This document shows positions 18,753 through 27,781 of a stretch of DNA of 27,781 nucleotides, piece by piece. Where the stretch lies: positions 20,001-47,781 of the forward strand of contig ADNK01003370.1 of NCBI GenBank assembly GCA_000320545.1. Direction: 5' to 3'. The number at the start of each line of letters is the position of its first letter. Position 1 is the stretch's first letter. Under the pieces are notes generated by a model. That model did not search any database. It saw nothing but the letters and a program-made list of their open reading frames with translations, and was not told the origin of the DNA. Made by a program: the position numbers and the translations under genes. Origin of the DNA: Bigelowiella natans CCMP2755 (Eukaryota; Cercozoa; Chlorarachniophyceae).

Positions 18753-21217
18753 ACCCAACTGACTTTATCCTGAGTGGCACGACGACGGTGCTGGCCTCGC
18801 CTTTCTCGTCGCTCACAACATCGAACACGATGCGGCCAGAGACCACGCCATTCATAGACAACCCCGCCCTGGTGACACGGAACGATACCGACAGCCAACC
18901 CGTCCATGGCCAAAGCAGCTCCGAATGTGAGAATTCCGCGGCAAGCAATGCCGTGTCACCAGCAAAGCCGTCAGCGTTGAGCTCCATGCGGACATTCTCG
19001 ATCGTTCCTGCCACGCTGAGGGGGTTCAGAACGGTGAGATTGGCCACAACAGGCATCGAGCTGTAGTAGGCGGGCTGCGAGCAGTAGGGCCAGAAGTACG
19101 GGCACTCGGTCAGATCTAGGCGTGCCGGGATGGTGGACGCACGTGGCACGTAGTTCTCCGCAAGTTTCGCGGCCTTGAGCAAGTCCACCTTGCCCATCCC
19201 CTGCTCGAAGATATGGTGCCCGGGAACTGGCGTGGCTGCCTGGGTGAGTATCTGCTTCATCATAGCCGGGTTCAGCAAGGCCGGGGCTGTCATGCCTGCG
19301 AGCAAAGTCACCATGCCCGCCACGACCGGCGAGGCTACCGAGGTGCCTGAGAGCGAGCGACAACCGGAGCCGGATGTCGTCGGACCACGAATGCCCTTTC
19401 CATAAGCAACTATGTCCGGCTTTACCCGACCGTAGCCTGCAGGGAGCTCCCAGGTTGTCATGCCGCGCGATGAGAACGTCGCTAGCCTGTCGTCGTAGGT
19501 GATGCCACCGACCTGCGAAAGAATGGATGCAAACAAGGAATGGGTTATCTAACGAGGGTTTCTTTCTTCCCCCGCCGGACCATCATAACACATGTACGGA
19601 AACGCACGCACACTCATACCCAAGAACTTTTTTTTTTCATCTCGCGACACTTACCCCAATGACATCAAGTTGATCGGCTGGGTTATTCAGCGTGCCATAA
19701 CGGGGGCCATCGTTGCCGATCGCACTGACGACGATGATGCCGTTGGCGCTCATCTCCTCCACCTTCTCGACAAATGGCCGGTCCAGAAAGTCTGGCCCCC
19801 CGATGCTTAAGTTGAGGACATCGATCCCTATCTGCATAGCGTAGTTGAAGGCGTCCAAGAACCAACTCGTATAGGAGACTTGCTTCTTGTTGAATACGCG
19901 AAAGGCATACACCTCAGCGTCCGGTGCGAAGCCGGCGCAGTGCGGGTGGGTGCTCGCTATGAGCCCAGCGACGAATGTCCCGTGCCCGATGTGGTCCTCC
20001 AGCGTCTCCTCGTCCGTCCAGTCGGTGCGCTCGCGAACATTCCGGAAGGAGGGGTGCGACTCAGGGATACCTTTTTGTAAAAAAAGTGAAGAGTAAGAGC
20101 GGGGGGACGGGGGGGACTGGGGAGGGGAGATAGAGGAATAGAAGGGTACTAGCTACCCGTGTCAAAAACAGCAACGCGGACACCTCTCCCCGTATGTCCT
20201 AGACGCCACAGAGCGTCGGCGTTCGTATACTTCGTGATTGAGATTAGGCCCTTGGCCATTATCTTTCTATGATGACTGCCCTGCGTCGCCACCTCCCCTT
20301 CCTCCTCTTCGTTCACTCCCATCATTCGTCGAAGACGCTGTTCCAACACGCCAGCTCCAGCATCTCCATCCTCTTCACCCCCCTCAGCCCCGTGATATGC
20401 GAAAAGGCTCCGGTCGATAAGCCGCTGGTGGGCGATGGCCTGGATATGGGGACTATTTTGAAGCTTCTCTGCGAGAATGTGTTGTCCCCTCTCTTCGTCC
20501 TTGCTCGTGATAGCGCCAGCTATTGAATCTACATGTCTTTCCCTCTCCTCCTCCACTTCTTCTTCTACGTTTTCCTTTGTGAGAAGCCGAAGCACAATGA
20601 AGTCGGTTGGGAACTTCTGGGCTGCAACATTTTCTCGAACTAATATACAATATTAGAATCAGAGATAGCTCAGTTTTTAGCATTTTTCTCGCATCCACTA
20701 TAAAAATTTATGAAATAAAATTTAGGTTAACGACCGCAAACACGTAAATAACTTTAAAGGTGGCAGCCTAATCTTCTGCAAAATCTCACCTATCATCTCC
20801 TACCACTCATAGTAAAGATGAAAGAACTAAGACCACTTTCGTATTACCTATGTTTCGCCAGTCATCACACCCATTGCCTGTAAAGCTGTACAACCAGGCC
20901 ACGTGATCGCTGATGTTCCGATACGTATTGAATTTCACAATGATATCGTCCCCCGGCAAATCTTCATTATCATCTTCCTCCATCGACGCCAATGGATTCC
21001 CGAAATTACTAGAAGATGAGGTAACACTGCAACGAACCAAGATATCTTCCTTATCGTAACTCGCAAAGTGTCCAGCTATTACCTCGGGACTTAAACTCAC
21101 TGGGCTACATGTTGGAAGAAGACACAATAACACGCCGAGGTATGCTAGAGGGATAAAGAGACGACAATCGTTGCTAATTGTGCTCCTGTCGCATTGTCGC
21201 TTTGCTTTCGATGACAT
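16542..21217 (-). CDS. MBTPS1: Site-1 protease (membrane-bound subtilisin/kexin type 8, SKI-1), 7 exons
   Basis: S1P is a Golgi-membrane serine protease that makes the first cut in membrane-tethered transcription factors such as SREBP and ATF6 in animals and bZIP factors in plants. Exons on the minus strand are 21217-20848, 20639-20157, 20070-19655, 19512-18755, 18544-18123, 17969-17710 and 17495-16542. All phases agree and give 1220 residues (human about 1050). There is a hydrophobic N-terminal segment at about residues 20-37 ([15 protein letters not shown]). The catalytic Asp283 is in VAVFDTG, His314 in GHGTFVAG, oxyanion Asn404 in SAIGNDGP and Ser481 in [11 protein letters not shown]. Later S1P-specific blocks include [51 protein letters not shown] and LGDSNCLDG. 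One transmembrane helix lies at about 1052-1073. It is followed by a long (~145-residue) Gly/Ala/Ser-rich tail. The enzyme looks intact. Other in-frame ATGs upstream exist, but 21217 best places the signal segment. Confidence 0.95.
18545..18754. repeat. S1P intron made largely of simple repeats
   Basis: On the minus strand this 210-nt intron opens GTGTAGTAGTAGTAG (a CTA run on the plus strand to 18753). It continues with GA (CT on the plus strand at 18672-18706) and ends with CT then GT tracts (18559-18602) before CCCCAG at 18545. It splits the S1P sequence between KSVG and LAPPPPRS. Confidence 0.9.
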
Positions 21218-22586
21218 CGCTGTCCTGTTGATTACTATTTGTTCTATTTCTCCCCGTTCCCACATGAAATGTGTATCCAAAGGAATCAAATTGGGATGGA
21301 GTCCTCCTGATTCATCTTGAAGAGAAGGGGACAAAGTAATCGAGCTTGTTTCGAAGGTGTTCTAGCTGATCGGGATCTTGTTTTCCGAGGGAGAGGCGAG
21401 TGATGATGCAAGCCCTAAGTGCGGAATCGAATTAGAATTGTGATGAAAAAAAGGCTCGAAATCTACAAGGGACGAATTCCTACGGAATCTTTAAACGCGG
21501 ATCATTTGTAAACATCGTCTTTGAATGTAATTCTTCGTGTAAGCAAGGGTAAAAGGATTTATTAATTTCCCCGGAAACGTACCGCATCAAAACGTATAAA
21601 TATGTACTATCAAGTTTGTATAAAATATGAAAAATCATTATTTCACTAGAATCGTGATCATTCATTACCCCACCCTTCGACGGATTCCAAATTCAACAAA
21701 CCTCCCACCTTTCTAGAGCCAATTTCTGAAACATTTCCTTCCGAGATGCACAAAATACATTGATCTGCTGACTACGACTTTGGAATTACATAATTATGTA
21801 CACAATTGGGTCCAATATTGATGTCTCTATGTGTTCAATGTAATCTAAAAATGTATACGAAGGTGCCTTCGTGAAACTCCTGTGACCTTCGATTGGAACG
21901 TGGGAAAAAGTATTAACGTCTTGACATATAAGATGTCTCTTAACTAAATATGGTGTGAAAAGGGATCTATTTTTGTAGTTCGATTTGCAAGAACGTTCTG
22001 CAAGGTGAAGATTTATTTTGGAAAATTTTGATCTCGAAAAGAGTTTCAAATACATGTACACAATTCGATTAGAATTGTTATATAACGTCAATAAATATTT
22101 AGAAATAATGCCAGACATATTGCTGAAACATAGGAAAAGTCTAAGCCTTATCCAATCGGAAAGCATGAATTCAGCATGAGGAACTGTCGCAATGTAAGAT
22201 CTTGGGTTGTTTTTTTGATTATATGATTTCTTCAGAATTAGTCGATGCTTATGTGTGTCGTCACTAAAATTAAAAAGCAATATTGGCACAAAATGGTTTG
22301 TTAAAGTTTATCACGTCGTTACTATTAAATGCAGGATGGAAAGAGGCAAAAGAGATAACTCGGAGAATATTTTACATGATTATCCCCGATAGCTATCGGC
22401 GAAAACCGGAGATTCTACTACACTAAATATTGAACTGCTCAATTTTGTCCAAAAAGTTTTACATCTAGTTTCTAAATCCAAAAAATAGATTCGATTTCAA
22501 ACTAGTATTACAATTTGTTAAGCTTCTTGTAAAGATGATGAACTCGAGTAAAAAGGCTCAAAAACAGTGTTTCCAACGATTCCTGC
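21218..22586. other. AT-rich divergent spacer, S1P upstream region
   Basis: This holds the S1P promoter and then AT-rich sequence. A 167-codon minus-strand open frame (21786-22289) is rich in Ile, Lys, Asn and Tyr. That is what AT-rich non-coding DNA gives by chance, so I do not call it a gene. GCATGC and GCTAGC are absent here. Confidence 0.45.
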
Positions 22587-22935
22587 ATGTCTCTACCATA
22601 TTTAATTGATGAAAAAATAAGATATCCAGACCATTGCCATAAAGATGATCTGGAATCTCTGCTCGATCCAAAGAGGCAGGCGATACTTCTTCCCAAATTG
22701 TCCGGAAAACGAGGCGTTCTTGTACTCGGTTTACCCGTCAGAAAGATATTCGATCCGATTCCACAACGAATTGCTTTTGGAGTCTTGGAAGAAAAGCCTA
22801 GATTGGATGTCGCATCTCCATATTCTAACGTTTAGGGATTTTCTTCCGCAAATTTGTCCTGACCTTGGATCTGAATTTGAACCGAATTCATATCTGGCAT
22901 ATTTCTCAACCGCGAAAGGTGTTCTACTTCGTTAG
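22587..22935 (+). other. Two overlapping open frames, possible gene fragment
   Basis: Frame one (22587-22835, 82 codons) includes LESLLDPKRQAILLPKLSGK. The overlapping frame two (22645-22935, 96 codons) includes FLYSVYPSERYSIRFHNELL and DLGSEFEPNSYLAYFSTAK. Both have balanced, protein-like composition, though only one can be real, or the region may be a frameshifted fragment. A possible donor near 22568 and acceptor near 22620 could place a small upstream exon. No family recognised. Confidence 0.25.
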
Positions 22936-23317
22936 TAGAGGGAGGGGGGGTTGATCGTGATAAAAGGGTGTAACAGTATGGAGCCTTTGGTAGTCTAGAT
23001 CATCATCGACCATGCGTCGGGTTTATTCCTTCCAGTGCGGTTTTTAAGCAAAGCTCTCGACAAGATAGGGAGTTGAGTCAGAAGATCGTGATGGGTGTGC
23101 TGTTGGAGGGGGGGCACCATTTTATGTAGCTTTCGAGTTCTACGAATGTACATATGGCATTTGATTGCGAATAATTGTGCAGTCATAATGTTTTGGATGA
23201 GTGCCAATGCGTAGTCACCCGTGACAAGGCAGTTAGTGATTTGTGTTATTACGACTACCTGCCTGACGCCAATGTTACTCCCTCTTCCTTTAGCGACTAA
23301 ATTGACCATAACCAAGA
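22936..23317 (+). promoter_or_regulatory. Upstream region of GMP synthase
   Basis: This is the 5' flank of the GMPS start codon at 23318, with G-runs near 22945 and 23107 and no clear TATA box. A 115-codon minus-strand frame here (22995-23342) crosses the GMPS start and is treated as spurious. Confidence 0.35.
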
Positions 23318-24074
23318 ATGGCGGAGACCAAACTCCCAGCACCTAAAAAACAAAGAGGTAATGGCTGCTATCGAAAACTATTTTCACCGAAAAATGGGGG
23401 GGGGGGCGGTACCTAGCTCACTGAAATTGGTCATCACTGTTTACTAGGTGGGCATCAAAAGTTGCTCATTCTCGATGCTGGAGCACAGGTGTTATATGCC
23501 TGAACAAGGATGATTCTTATGCTCACCATTCTTCCCCAATCTCATAATTTTTCTCCCTCCTCCCAACCCTCGCAAAAGTAAAAGCGTTCCGTCTGAAAAC
23601 AACTGTGTCTTGAAATGTCGGCAGTATGCGAAAGTGATCGATCGCAAGGTCCGGGAGTTATGCGTGGAGTCGATTATCAAGCCGCTTGATATGCCTGCAG
23701 AAGAAATTAGACAGGGCAACTACACCGGTGAGCTCGAGTATGAGTGCGTTGAGACTTATCTTTGTATGGGTTGTCAATAGCGCTTTTTCTTTCACGAGGG
23801 CGTAAGCATGGATGAGAGTTTTTATGGCTTTCTCCGCCCCCCTCCCCTCCCCCTTTACCCACACTTTTCTCTGTTTTTCATATCCGATCTAGCGATTATC
23901 ATTTCCGGAGGCCCTCAGAGTGTGTATGGCGATGAAGCCCCGAAGTATGATCCAAAGACATTCGAGCTCGGAATCCCTATTCTTGGCATATGCTACGGAA
24001 TGCAGCTTGTCAATCATGTAATAATAATTATAAGAAGAAGAAGATCACGGATGATAACAAGACGGCGGGGAAGA

Positions 24075-24111
<37 letters not shown>

Positions 24112-24553
24112 TATAAAATTATATATATGTGTTGTGTTTGTGTTTGTGTGTTTGTGTGTGTGTGTGTGTGTTGTGCGCGCGCGCGCGCGCGCGTAAATGT
24201 AACGTCCTGTTTGTGAAAAGCTCTCCCTACTCACCGTCTCCCCTTCCCCATTTCTTCTCTATCCAGCTCTTCAAAGGCAAAGTTGAGAAGGGTGGCACAC
24301 GCGAGGACGGGCAATTCGATATCGAGTTAGATACAACCTCGTCGCTATTCTCGGGTCTTAGGAGCAAGTCTACTGTGCTGCTTACACACGGCGACTCGGT
24401 AACAGAAGTGGCTCCAGGCTTCAGATCTATCGCGAGGTCGCCCGCAGGTATTTGCGCGGCAATTGAAGATGCAAAGCGCAAGATCTACTGTGTGCAGTTC
24501 CATCCAGAAGTCGATCTATCACTCGACGGTACGTACTACGTGTGTGTTCGTGC

Positions 24554-24593
<40 letters not shown>

Positions 24594-26263
24594 GTGTGTG
24601 TGTGTGTGTGCGCGCGCGCCCACAGAGATTGGAGTATAGATAGATCATTGTGAAATTATCGCTAGTTAAAGCGGATAAAGCGGGAGGGATCTCTACGTCA
24701 TTTCTCATGACGCTGCAATGTCCTTTATACTGTGCTGAAACTTTTGTTGTATTCTAAATTTGACACCAGGGATATGATGATGATGATGATGATACGATTG
24801 TGGTGGTGATAATGATGATGATTCATTGGTGGTATTTTCTCCCTATTCCAGGTATAGTAATGCTTAAAAACTACTTGCTGAATATTGCGGGGTTCAAAGG
24901 AGACTTCACCCCGCTCTGCCGTGAGGAGGAGGCTATAAAGGAAATTCGCGAGCAAGTAAAAATACTACAATACCGATGAAACTGCAGTTTCGTAGACGTC
25001 CAATTCCATTTAGAGATATCACTTTTCTTCCCCATTCATTCCCACCCCTCACGTCGCCCCCCTTACTCTCCACAGGTCGGAGCGGACAACAAAGTTCTCG
25101 TCCTCATATCTGGAGGGGTGGACTCCGCAGTGTGCGGTGCGCTGCTGAAGAAGGCGATTGGCGCAGAGAGGATTTATGCAATTCATGTTGATCACGGGTT
25201 CATGAGGATGAACGAGAGCAAGACCGTCGTCACAGCACTCAAATCTGTGGGTCTCGAGATCAAAGTCCTCTCTGTGGAGGAGACGTTTCTTAAGGTTGTC
25301 CTCCCACCCCCTCCCATCTTCATCTATGTGCTGTGATCTCCAGATGTATTTTCCCTTTCTCCGGCTTGATATAATTATCAATGTCCAAAATCATCACCCT
25401 CCTCATCAGCATCATCCCTCAATTTCTTGCCGTGTTTCCCCCCCCCAACCACCACAGGCGACAACGAAGATAAACGGCACTGAGACGCCTCCGCTGGAAG
25501 AATGTATCCGCCCAGAGTGGAAGCGCAAGATCATTGGAGACACATTTATGGTAGTCAGTGACCAAGCAATCAAGGACTTCAAGTTAGACGTGAATAAGGT
25601 ACCTCGTTCAAAACGGAGTGCTAAGGAAATGTCTCTTTGGGATAAGGAAGGGGGGGGGAAGCGGATCGGTAAAAAGGAGAATCATCGTAGAGCCTCGGGC
25701 CGTCTACAAACGCCCTTGAATTCGATGGTAATGTAATGTTTGCGTTGTTGTCATGCATTGGTGCATGCAGGTGCTGCTAGCACAAGGGACGCTCCGCCCC
25801 GACCTCATCGAATCTGCTTCTAATGTCGTGAGCACCAACGCTCAGGTTTGGTGCTTAATTATAAAATGGAAATATATTGTTTTTGGGGGGGGTGGGGGGA
25901 ATCATGTGATTTTATGTTGTCATCATATGTCGCCCCCGCGTTCGATGTTTTCTGTTCTGTTTAACGACGTTATTCTCTCTCATGTGTTCATACGCTCTCT
26001 CGACGTTGCTCACCCACAGTGCCCTGCTCTCTATGAAATACTACTACTACTACTACTACTACTGCTACTGCTCTATCACCGTCGTGGTTCGTCAGGTGAT
26101 CAAGACCCACCACAATGATACCGCACTTGTTAGACAGCTGCGAGATGCAGGCCGAATCATCGAGCCGCTCAAGGTAGTAGTAGTAGTAGTAGGAGGAGGA
26201 GGAGGAGGAGGAGGAAGATCTGTAAGCTGAAACGCTACGAATGAATACGTATGCACAACGCAC

Positions 26264-26296
<33 letters not shown>

Positions 26297-27598
26297 GGAC
26301 TATCACAAGGACGAGGTTCGTGAGTTAGGGAAGAGCTTAGGCCTACCTCAAGAACTAGTGTGGCGCCACCCATTCCCCGGCCCCGGCCTCGCAATTCGCA
26401 TCCTGTGCGCCGATAAACCCTTCGATATCTCTGAGGAGGAGGTGACTGATATCATGATGGTGATGGTGGTGATGGTGATGATGAAGGGTGCTGCTGGAGA
26501 TGATAATCATCATCAATCGTTTGTTATCGAGAGCACGATCTCGCGGCGTTTTATTGAAATATTGTGGTTTTTGTCATATATAAATAACTTCCATGACTAT
26601 GATCCGAATATTACATGGGCGGTACCTGCGTTGTGATGATGATAGCACGCGATTAAACGGCTGTGTGTTGCTCCTTTCCCCCCCTCCTCCTCTTCTTCTT
26701 CTTCTTCTTCTTCTTCTTCTTCTTCCTCTCTTATTGTTATCACGTGCTGGATTTCAGGTCAAGAAGACCGCTGAGGAGCTCAAGACGTACAATAAGGTAT
26801 GGTGGTAATCTATAGTATGTGAAGGAGGGAGAGGGGGGGTGGAGGGGGGCAGTTAGGATATATATATATATATAGTATTACATTATATTTAATTGAATAC
26901 AGCAACCCGTTCCAACCGCCGACGAGAGCGTTTCCCCCCCTCCCAATACCCCATAATATCGTGTCACTGCCTAAGTAAAGTACCCCCTCCTTCCTCAGGA
27001 TGGCATCTATGCAACTCTCCTCCCCACCCGCTCGGTTGGTGTGCAGGGTGATGCTCGATCCTACAAGCAGCTGTGCGGCCTTTCCACTGATAAGGAGAAC
27101 CCTGACTGGGACATGCTATTTGAGGTTGTAGTTCTAGCAGCAACAGTAGTAGTAGTAGAAGTAGCAGTAGTAACAGCAGGTGCACTTAGTGTAGTAGAAG
27201 TAGTAGTAGTAGTAGAAGTAGCGGTGCCGTCTCTCATCGTATTGGTAGAGATGATCGATAGCAGCAATTGCTAAGAAGACATGTATGCATGAATGTAGAA
27301 ACAAACAAGGCAGCGTGGTGATAGTCGTCTCTGTCCTCACACATCGCCTTTGAATATCTCTCACCTCCACCCCCCTCACTCCTCCCGCCATTCCCCTGCT
27401 GCTTTACAGATGGCGAAGGAGATCCCTAAAAAAGTCCACAACGTGAATCGTGTTGTCTTTGTGTTTGGGAAGGCGATAAAAGAGCCTTCCCTCCACACAA
27501 TCACTAAGACGCTGCTGAATAGAGCAACCTGCGATCAACTGCGAGCTGCTGACAGCATCGTCACACAGGAACTTGTGAGCAACAACTTAGTCAAAAAG
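23318..27598 (+). CDS. GMPS: GMP synthase (glutamine-hydrolysing), 14 exons, 3' end cut off
   Basis: GMPS converts XMP, ATP and glutamine to GMP in the cytosol. Exons: 23318-23357, 23448-23488, 23625-23727, 23893-24017, 24267-24528, 24852-24955, 25076-25294, 25458-25598, 25771-25845, 26096-26173, 26298-26441, 26758-26796, 26999-27124 and 27410-27598. All phases agree (562 residues so far). The amidotransferase half has [20 protein letters not shown], nucleophile Cys95 in GICYGMQ, and His182/Glu184 in QFHPEV. The ATP-pyrophosphatase half has the P-loop SGGVDS (237-242), [31 protein letters not shown] and [12 protein letters not shown]. The dimerisation part has [12 protein letters not shown] and [17 protein letters not shown], which resembles the human enzyme more than bacterial GuaA. 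Against human GMPS the stretch between ILCADKPF and LLPTRSVG is about 45 residues shorter, so an exon may be missed between 26442 and 26998. The final ~90 residues lie beyond the window. Confidence 0.93.
24078..24193. repeat. (TA)n(GT)n(GC)n compound tract in GMPS intron
   Basis: A TA run (24079-24107), a GT-rich run (24128-24172) and a pure GC run (24174-24193) follow one another inside the intron 24018-24266. Alternating purine-pyrimidine DNA of this kind can adopt Z-form in principle. Confidence 0.95.
24557..24619. repeat. (TA)n(GT)n(GC)n compound tract in the next GMPS intron
   Basis: The same order of TA, GT and GC runs as in the preceding intron appears within the intron 24529-24851, which opens with GTACGTACTACGTG. 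Confidence 0.95.
26174..26297 (+). repeat. GMPS intron bounded by (GTA)n and (CAT)n
   Basis: The 124-nt intron starts with six GTA units followed by AGG units (to 26216) and ends with a CAT/ATC run (26263-26297) that supplies the final CAG. Both splice sites are therefore embedded in trinucleotide repeats. Confidence 0.9.
26694..26724 (+). repeat. (CTT)n before a GMPS acceptor
   Basis: A CTT run acts as a long pyrimidine tract about 30 bases before the acceptor ATTTCAG at 26757. Confidence 0.9.
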
Positions 27599-27781
27599 GT
27601 AGTAGTAGTAGTAGTAGTAGTAGCAGCAGCAGTTGTCGAAGTATTTTTTTTGGGGGGGGGGGGGGGGGGGGCAAAAAGGGAAAAGACGTTTCTTCACAAA
27701 GGTGGCCCCCGGGGAAAAAGAGGAGGGGGGGGGGGGGGGGGGGTTTTTTTTTAGGAAAACAAAACGATTTTTTTTTTTTTT
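27599..27781 (+). other. Start of a GMPS intron running into low-quality contig end
   Basis: The intron opens with nine GTA-type triplets. From about 27645 the sequence becomes long homopolymers: T8, G of about 20, another G of about 20, T9 and a final run of about 14 T. This looks like base-calling breakdown at the end of a read or contig, not biology. The short ORF continuing into it should be ignored. Confidence 0.8.

Noticed and set aside
21786-22289. 167-codon minus-strand ORF in the AT-rich spacer
   Set aside because: Composition (Ile, Asn, Lys, Tyr, Ser) is what AT-rich random DNA yields; no motif and no splice context.
22995-23342. Minus-strand ORF of 115 codons over the GMPS start
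   Set aside because: It overlaps the GMPS first exon, which is supported by splicing into LLILDAGAQ; composition is unconvincing.
26880-26960. Extra GMPS exon beginning [14 protein letters not shown]
   Set aside because: It has an AG acceptor but runs into a stop with no donor and resembles nothing in the GMPS family.

Overview
The window is nuclear DNA of an intron-rich eukaryote, most likely a unicellular protist or alga. The genes are split by GT-AG introns, mostly about 50 to 320 nt long. They encode typical eukaryotic proteins: mitochondrial porin, a site-1 protease, a PiT phosphate transporter and a eukaryotic-type GMP synthase. Introns and spacers are crowded with di- and trinucleotide repeats. 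I cannot fix the lineage from sequence alone. There is no prokaryotic operon structure, and I saw no rRNA, tRNA or CRISPR array. The last ~130 bases look like low-quality sequence at a contig end.

Layout. 169-1396 (+): VDAC/porin, 4 exons. 1397-2937: spacer packed with GCATGC and GCTAGC words. 2938-4353 (-): unrecognised protein, 2 exons. 4354-4573: short divergent promoter region. 4574-5457 (+): unrecognised multi-exon gene. 5458-6196: second, weaker CATG/CTAG-rich spacer. 6197-7003 (-) and 7347-8232 (-): exons of one or two unrecognised genes. 8233-8725: divergent spacer holding the unresolved 5' end of the next gene. 8726-14566 (+): PiT-family phosphate transporter, at least 14 exons, with a large Ser/His/Gln-rich loop. 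14567-16541: third spacer, with the densest word island. 16542-21217 (-): site-1 protease (MBTPS1/SKI-1), 7 exons, complete. 21218-23317: AT-rich divergent spacer with doubtful ORFs. 23318 to the window end (+): GMP synthase, 14 exons seen, C-terminus cut off.

The genes appear to alternate strictly in strand (+ - + - + - +) if the two minus-strand pieces at 6-8 kb are one gene. They do not form a pathway. VDAC is outer mitochondrial membrane, S1P is Golgi proteolysis, PiT is phosphate uptake, and GMPS is the last step of GMP synthesis.

The most interesting signals are non-coding. All three convergent (3'-to-3') spacers hold islands rich in the palindromes GCATGC and GCTAGC, and the two largest share a degenerate dispersed element (core GAGACGRATG). 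The divergent spacers lack these hexamers. Separately, about ten introns begin inside GTA/TAC-type trinucleotide repeats. Exon boundaries below were placed by eye from reading frame, GT-AG dinucleotides and family knowledge; no alignment or search was run.
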